From assembly GCA_036924085.1 (NCBI GenBank), contig JAVGWX010000004.1:81788441-81852440 (forward strand): 64,000 nucleotides of DNA, read 5' to 3'. The notes under the pieces are model-generated. The model did not search any database, was not told the DNA's origin, and was given only the letters and a program-made list of their open reading frames with translations. Positions 58,403 through 64,000 of the stretch are shown in pieces. This DNA is from Ariolimax columbianus. Lineage: Eukaryota > Mollusca > Gastropoda > Stylommatophora > Arionidae. Position 1 is the first letter of the stretch, and the number at the start of each line of letters is the position of its first letter. The translations under genes and the position numbers were made by a program.

Positions 58403-58545
58403 GTCCACGACTGTCTGACGTGGCGCCGACGACTTTCTGACGTGGGTCCCAGGAATCTTTGACGTGGTGTCCAGGGCTGTCTGATGTGTTGCCTATGACT
58501 GTCTGACGTGGTGCCCATGACTGTCTGAGCCGTGGTGCTCAAGAC
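58403..58545. repeat. Short degenerate repeat, about 22-30 bp unit
   Basis: Variants of ctgtctgacgtggtgcccatga. LINE copy F inserted into it. Confidence 0.75.
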
Positions 58546-58799
58546 AGGGGAGGTAAATAAACAAAATTCGATTCACACTATCTGTCTAGTGGATGCATGA
58601 CGATGCAGAAGGTTTAGTTACAAGTGCCATCCGAGACGGAGGGTTAGAAGTGATGATTAGAGACAGGAATTGGGACAACATCACCGAGTTTAGCCACAGA
58701 CACATTCTCAAGCATCATCAGAGTCGAAATTAAAGTTCTTGAGACAGCAGCATAAATGCCATGCACATGAACAAATCGTATTCTAACTGATGCACAGTG

Positions 58800-59850
58800 A
58801 GCCATTACGGCACTCAAATGCCACAGGAACACTGAATTGATGTATAATCAGCCATTACGGCACTCACATCCCACAAGAAGACTGAACTGAACGAATTGAG
58901 GACAAGTTTGGCAAAAATATCTCACGTGTTCCAGAAAGCAGTGATACAATGGGATACCATAGCACCAAAACAACAAAGGAAACGAGGAGGCCGGCAGTCT
59001 AACCAAAGAAGGAGCGAAACGGATACATGAAGAATACCTGGTCACCTATGAAGAAGCAACAGTCATAAAAACGGGTAATACAATGTAAAGTAGGAGCAAG
59101 ATTACCCCAAACACCAAGCACATGACGGATACTACTAACTGTCGAAAAAAGACATGATTATTCTTGCGTCTACGAACTGACCCCAACAGAATGAGACACC
59201 ACCTGTACAGCACACTCAAGATATGTGCCCTAAGTCTATGGCTCTGCGGCCTGGCATAAACGACAGCAGCAAATGTAGTTCAAGACTGCTCACAGCACGT
59301 AGATATATGGAGAAGAAGGTAACCCTTCTCCCCTCGAGGAGAAACTGTACAGCAAAATGTTTTTGAAGAATCAGGAGTGCCACATTACATAAACAATGAT
59401 CGCAGGAGAAGATGACAAATACTAGCTGTCTGTTATTGGCGTTACACTATCTGATCACAGCACGAGAACGTATCTGTGCACGAGTCAAATCAGATGTTTG
59501 CGGTAAAGTAGTTCCGGTCACTTGAAGACGAAGAATGATAAACAAGGAAATCTGACAGAAAGCAGGAACATCGGTAGACATAAACATGTATTGATCGGGG
59601 TATGAGCTGAATCCAAATTACAGTATAAATCAACTCAGAAAGAGGGATCAGAGCACTATTTTCTTGCTAAGAACACATCATATCCAGATTAACAAACACC
59701 TGAACATAAATCCAACCACAACACACAGCTGACTGCCAGCTGTGTACACAACCATAAGAAACCGTTGATCATCATCTCTTTGAGTGCCCAGCACTCAACT
59801 ATGTTAGGAAAATGATTCTTCCTCGGAGACCAGACAAATGGAACACGTTG
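58800..59850 (+). pseudogene. Very decayed LINE (RNase H and C-terminal region)
   Basis: TELNELRTSLAKISHVFQKA then VIQWDTIAPK match the RNase H region, and NYSINQLRKRDQSTIFLLRT with HHIQINKHLN the C-terminus. Many stops are present. It is related to the fragment at 50290-50480. Confidence 0.7.
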
Positions 59851-59984
59851 TGTTCCACTAGATAACAACTGAGAAACATGTGTGGATACCATTATGTGGC
59901 ATTGAGTCGAAAGGCAAGAGCAAGGATGCTGCTGGATCCGTAACAAAAACAACGTAACATAAAGCAAATCCTACTGATCGGACA

Positions 59985-60575
59985 TTTTAGTCAGGGTTCG
60001 ATCAAATATACTGACATGACATGTTAGTCAGGGTTAGGTAAAATACTGATCATACATGTTAGTCAGTGTTAGGTAAAATATACTGATCATACATGTTAGT
60101 CAGGGTTAGGTAAAATGTACTGATGAGACATGTTAGTCAGGGTTAGGTAAAATATACTGATCAGACATGTTAGTCAGGGTTAGGTAAAATATACTGATCG
60201 GTCGTGTTACTCAGGGTTAGGTACAATATACTGATCGGTCGTGTTACTCAGGGTTAGGTACAATTTACTGATCGGTCATGTTAGTCAGGGTAAGGTAAAA
60301 TATACTGGCCAAGAACCTCACCATACTTCTACGCAGGTCTTCCTTAAAAAGTGATGTTTTCATGACTGCCTGGCTAACGAAGTTGGGGATCGACACGATC
60401 CTCTCGTAGTGATAGACGCAAGCACCGTCTGTAGGACCCCGGGTCCCCTCCACCAGCACGTTTGGGATGTGAGGAAGACTTCTGCAACACCCCACTTAAC
60501 GCACGTTCCAGGGCACACGCACTCATGACGTGATCTTACTCATTGTAGTAATTCAACAACAACAACAGGAACAAC
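59985..60575. repeat. 37-bp array (about 8 copies) leading into dispersed repeat copy 2
   Basis: Units contain catgttagtcagggttaggt and aaaatatactgatc (59985-60300). From 60285 the sequence matches 40180-40475 to the caacaacaacaggaac end. On the minus strand the best-conserved part includes CRSLPHIPNVLVEGTRGP versus CRSFPHILSVLMEVDRGS. Confidence 0.8.
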
Positions 60576-60649
60576 AATAACAATTTCAATTCTAAATATT
60601 GATAGTTCAGAAAATTGTATATTTGAATTAGAGGTCAAGGATTCACTGA

Positions 60650-61835
60650 AATGTACCACACGGCTGAGCCGAAAACACCAGTGCAAATTAACATGCACGC
60701 ATATACGCGAGCACACACACCCTCACTCATAGACACCCACTCATATACACATTCAGTCACAACCACACCCTCACCTACAAATACTCATCCATACACAACC
60801 CCACCAACGCAAACTCACTTGCATGCCCACACATACCGCCCCCCTTCCACCCGCTCCTATACACACAATTCCACATACGCAACAGACGCAGACAGACACA
60901 TACAAAAGACAGATATACGTACATAGACAGAAATATACAGTCAGACAACCGACACAGACAGACAGTGCAATCACTGACAGACACAGACACACACATGCAA
61001 AGATACATATATGCAGACAGACATATATGCACAGACAGACAAAGACACATAGAAAATCACACATACACGACATACATGCAAGACACAAAGATTGTAAACA
61101 CGTACTAGACATATAGACAAGACATATAAACACAACCATATATAGGCCAGGATAGACGTTGATAGCCATACAAACCTTTATATATACATATACGCAGATA
61201 CAGACACATACATACCGTCACCAACATGACAAGACAAAGAGACACTAGACACAAACAAACACACACACAAATATACACATGCACAAAAGAACACACACAT
61301 AGATCACAGAAAGACAGACACATACAGGCACACACATAGATTGACGCACATAGAGATGCACATAGACAGACACAAATACACACACATATACAGATACACA
61401 CCCAGACATACAAAGGTAGACTCAAAACACACACACACATGTTGACACTTACATACATGCACGCTCAGACACACACACACACACACACACACACATCATC
61501 CGAAACACGGACAGGCAAACACACACAAACATGCACACATACAGACACACTAACATTCACAGATGCATGTATACAGAGACACTCACACAAAAGCGTATAT
61601 ATGACGCCCATGCAATTCACACATCCAGTCATACATACACTACATATACACATACAAGACACACTTTGCCAAGACACACATATTAGGAACACAGATAAAA
61701 CACATTTACACAAAAAGACAGACAGACACAAACAGAGACAGGCGCAGACAGACAGACACACAGACCGACCGAGACAAATACTGACATGCATATGTAAGCC
61801 CAGAAAGACAGATTCAAACACAGACAGCAGACATA

Positions 61836-61915
<80 letters not shown>

Positions 61916-62460
61916 TATATTTATATATATATATATATACACACAGACAAATAAACAAAGACATACACTCTGACTGACTGGCAGACATACACATACATAC
62001 TGTCAGACAGACTGGCAGACATACACACAGAAACAGACAGACAATACATAGACGGACAAGATACACTGACAATGTACAGAAACAATACATAGGAACAAGA
62101 AAACATAGACAAGACACAGACAGAAAAGATAAGGATAGACAAAGCACGAAAACAAGACACACTGACAAGATACAGAGACAAGAGACGCAGGGAAGACCAC
62201 ACATACAGACACATACGGTTATATATACCGAAAAAAAATAATAATAGACACACACAGTCAGACACACACAGAGAGACAGGATATAATCATAAAGATACAC
62301 GCACACACACACACAGAAACATATTTACGCACACAGACATACGCATACAGACAAGCACACACAATCAGACAGGCATGCCCTCACACACAGATGGGCAGAG
62401 GCACACATATAAATATACACGCAGAGACATGCATACACATATAGGCATACATACTCACAT
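60650..62460. repeat. CA/GACA-rich low-complexity DNA with AT microsatellite
   Basis: Long purine-rich/CA text (acacagacagacaca). An AT microsatellite occupies 61838-61938. Cys/Val-rich minus-strand ORFs are artefacts. Confidence 0.9.
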
Positions 62461-62464
62461 AGAC

Positions 62465-63058
62465 AGACACATACACACGCCGACACGCAAGCACATGCCC
62501 ACACGCACACGCACATGCCCACACGCACACACACACACATAGAGACACACGCCGACACGCAAGCACATGCCCACACGCACACACACACACACATAGAGAC
62601 ACACGCCGACACGCAAGCACATGCCCACACGCACACACACACACATAGAGACACACGCCGACACGCAAGCACATGCCCACACGCACACACACACACATAG
62701 AGACACACGCCGACACGCAAGCACATGCCCACACGCACACACACACACACATAGAGACACACGCCGACACGCAAGCACATGCCCACACGCACACACACAC
62801 ACATAGAGACACACGCCGACACGCAAGCACATGACCACACGCACACACACACACATAGAGACACACGCCGACACGCAAGCACATGCCCACACGCACACAC
62901 ACACACACATAGAGACACACGCCGACACGCAAGCACATGCCCACACGCACACACACACACACACATAGAGACACACGCCGACACGCAAGCACATGACCAC
63001 ACACACACATACACACATAGAGACACACGCCGACACGCAAGCACATGCCAACACACGC
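62465..63058. repeat. About 53-bp minisatellite, 11 copies
   Basis: The unit contains agagacacacgccgacacgc and aagcacatgcccacacgcac followed by a CA run of variable length. Open frames on both strands are by-products. Confidence 0.93.
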
Positions 63059-63124
63059 ATAGGATCTCACTTTGGAAAGCTACGAAACGAAGCCGAAAAT
63101 AGAATTGCTGCTTTCTGCAAACAA

Positions 63125-64000
63125 AACCAGTTCCACAAGAGACACGCCCACAGCGATCCCAACGTGCAACAGCCTCTTATAAAACCCCTCCACAAGAGAC
63201 ACACCCACAGCGATCCCAACGTGCAACAGCCTCTTATAAAACCCCTCCGCAAGAGACACACCCACAGCGATCCCAACGTGCAACAGCCTCTTATAAAACC
63301 CTTCCACAAGAGACACACCCACAGCGATCCCAACGTGTAACAGCCTCTTATAAAACCCCTCCACAAGAGACACACACACAGCGATCCCAACGTGCAACAG
63401 CCTCTTATAAAACCCCTCCACAAGAGAGACACACACAGTGATCCCAACGTGCAACAGCCTCTTATAAAACCCCTCCACAAGAGAGACACACACAGTGATC
63501 CCAACGTGCAACAGCCTCTTATAAAACCCCTCCACAAGAGACACACCCACAGCGATCCCAACGTGCAACAGCCCCTTATAAAACCCCTCCACAAGAGACA
63601 CACCCACAGCGATCCCAACGTGCAACAGCCTCTTATAAAACCCCTCCACAAGAGACACACCCACAGCGATCCCAACGTGCAACAGCCTCTTATAAAACCC
63701 TTCCACAAGAGACACACCCACAGCGATCCCAACGTGTAACAGCCTCTTATAAAACCCCTCCACAAGAGACACACACACAGCGATCCCAACGTGCAACAGC
63801 CTCTTATAAAACCCCTCCACAAGAGACACACACACAGTGATCCCAACGTGCAACAGCCTCTTATAAAACCCCTGCACAAGAGACACACACACAGCGATCC
63901 CAACGTGCAACATCCTCTTATAAAACCCCTCCACAAGAGACACACACACAGCGATCCCAACGTGCAACAGCCTCTTATAAAACTCCTCCACAAGAGACAC
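63125..64000. repeat. 57-bp minisatellite, about 15 copies, running off the window
   Basis: The unit contains cacagcgatcccaacgtgca and acagcctcttataaaacccc. Length is a multiple of three, so long ORFs appear on both strands (for example repeating HKRHTHSDPNVQQPLIKPL). It shows 399-bp higher-order identity (7 x 57): variants at 63301-63345 recur at 63700-63744. Confidence 0.96.

Noticed and set aside
62325..63993. Cys- or His-rich ORFs of 200-308 codons
   Set aside because: CA-rich and 57-bp minisatellites give open frames on both strands; no start context or non-repetitive part.

Overview
This is a eukaryotic window, and very probably metazoan. Only the first 413 nt of an 18S rRNA gene could place it. 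Those bases read like a mollusc, perhaps a gastropod, and the load of non-LTR retrotransposons (LINEs) with hAT, piggyBac, mariner and other IS630/Tc1-type remnants fits a lophotrochozoan. That placement is inference. I see no intact conserved host gene. The window is a transposon and satellite landscape with a few candidate exons of small secreted proteins.

Bases 1-31912 form one giant imperfect inverted repeat. The left arm (1-18816) and right arm (21780-31912) carry the same features in mirror order: a 60-bp array, a 52-bp array, two unknown ORFs, a Cys-containing exon, a roughly 41-bp satellite, a hAT transposon, a LINE 3' fragment, a two-exon gene for a small secreted protein with a TATA promoter, and a 75-codon ORF. 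The spacer holds broken copies of an IS630/Tc1-type DDE transposase. The arms differ by a few percent in the exons compared and carry private insertions with target-site duplications (TSDs), so the structure is old and not a simple assembly fold-back.

Bases 31913-38710 hold a pre-rRNA 5' external transcribed spacer and 413 nt of 18S. These are fused, inside 18S, to the only long copy of a LINE (endonuclease, reverse transcriptase, partly deleted RNase H, GAA-repeat tail). Four other 5'-truncated copies of the same family lie at 110-2472, 28051-28365, 54986-57237 and 58074-58402, each with a recognisable TSD.

Bases 38711-64000 are decayed LINE ends, a mariner fragment, a zinc-knuckle ORF, a broken piggyBac transposase, CA-rich DNA, AT and TC microsatellites, and several minisatellites. 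The window ends inside a 57-bp array.

A recurring theme is that minisatellites have grown out of transposon sequence: 27 bp and 44 bp inside two reverse transcriptase domains, 57 bp in frame inside a hAT transposase, and 38 bp in a LINE 5' region. Coordinates of repeats and pseudogenes are by eye and usually good to about 10-30 bases. Exon, TSD and terminal-repeat coordinates were counted.
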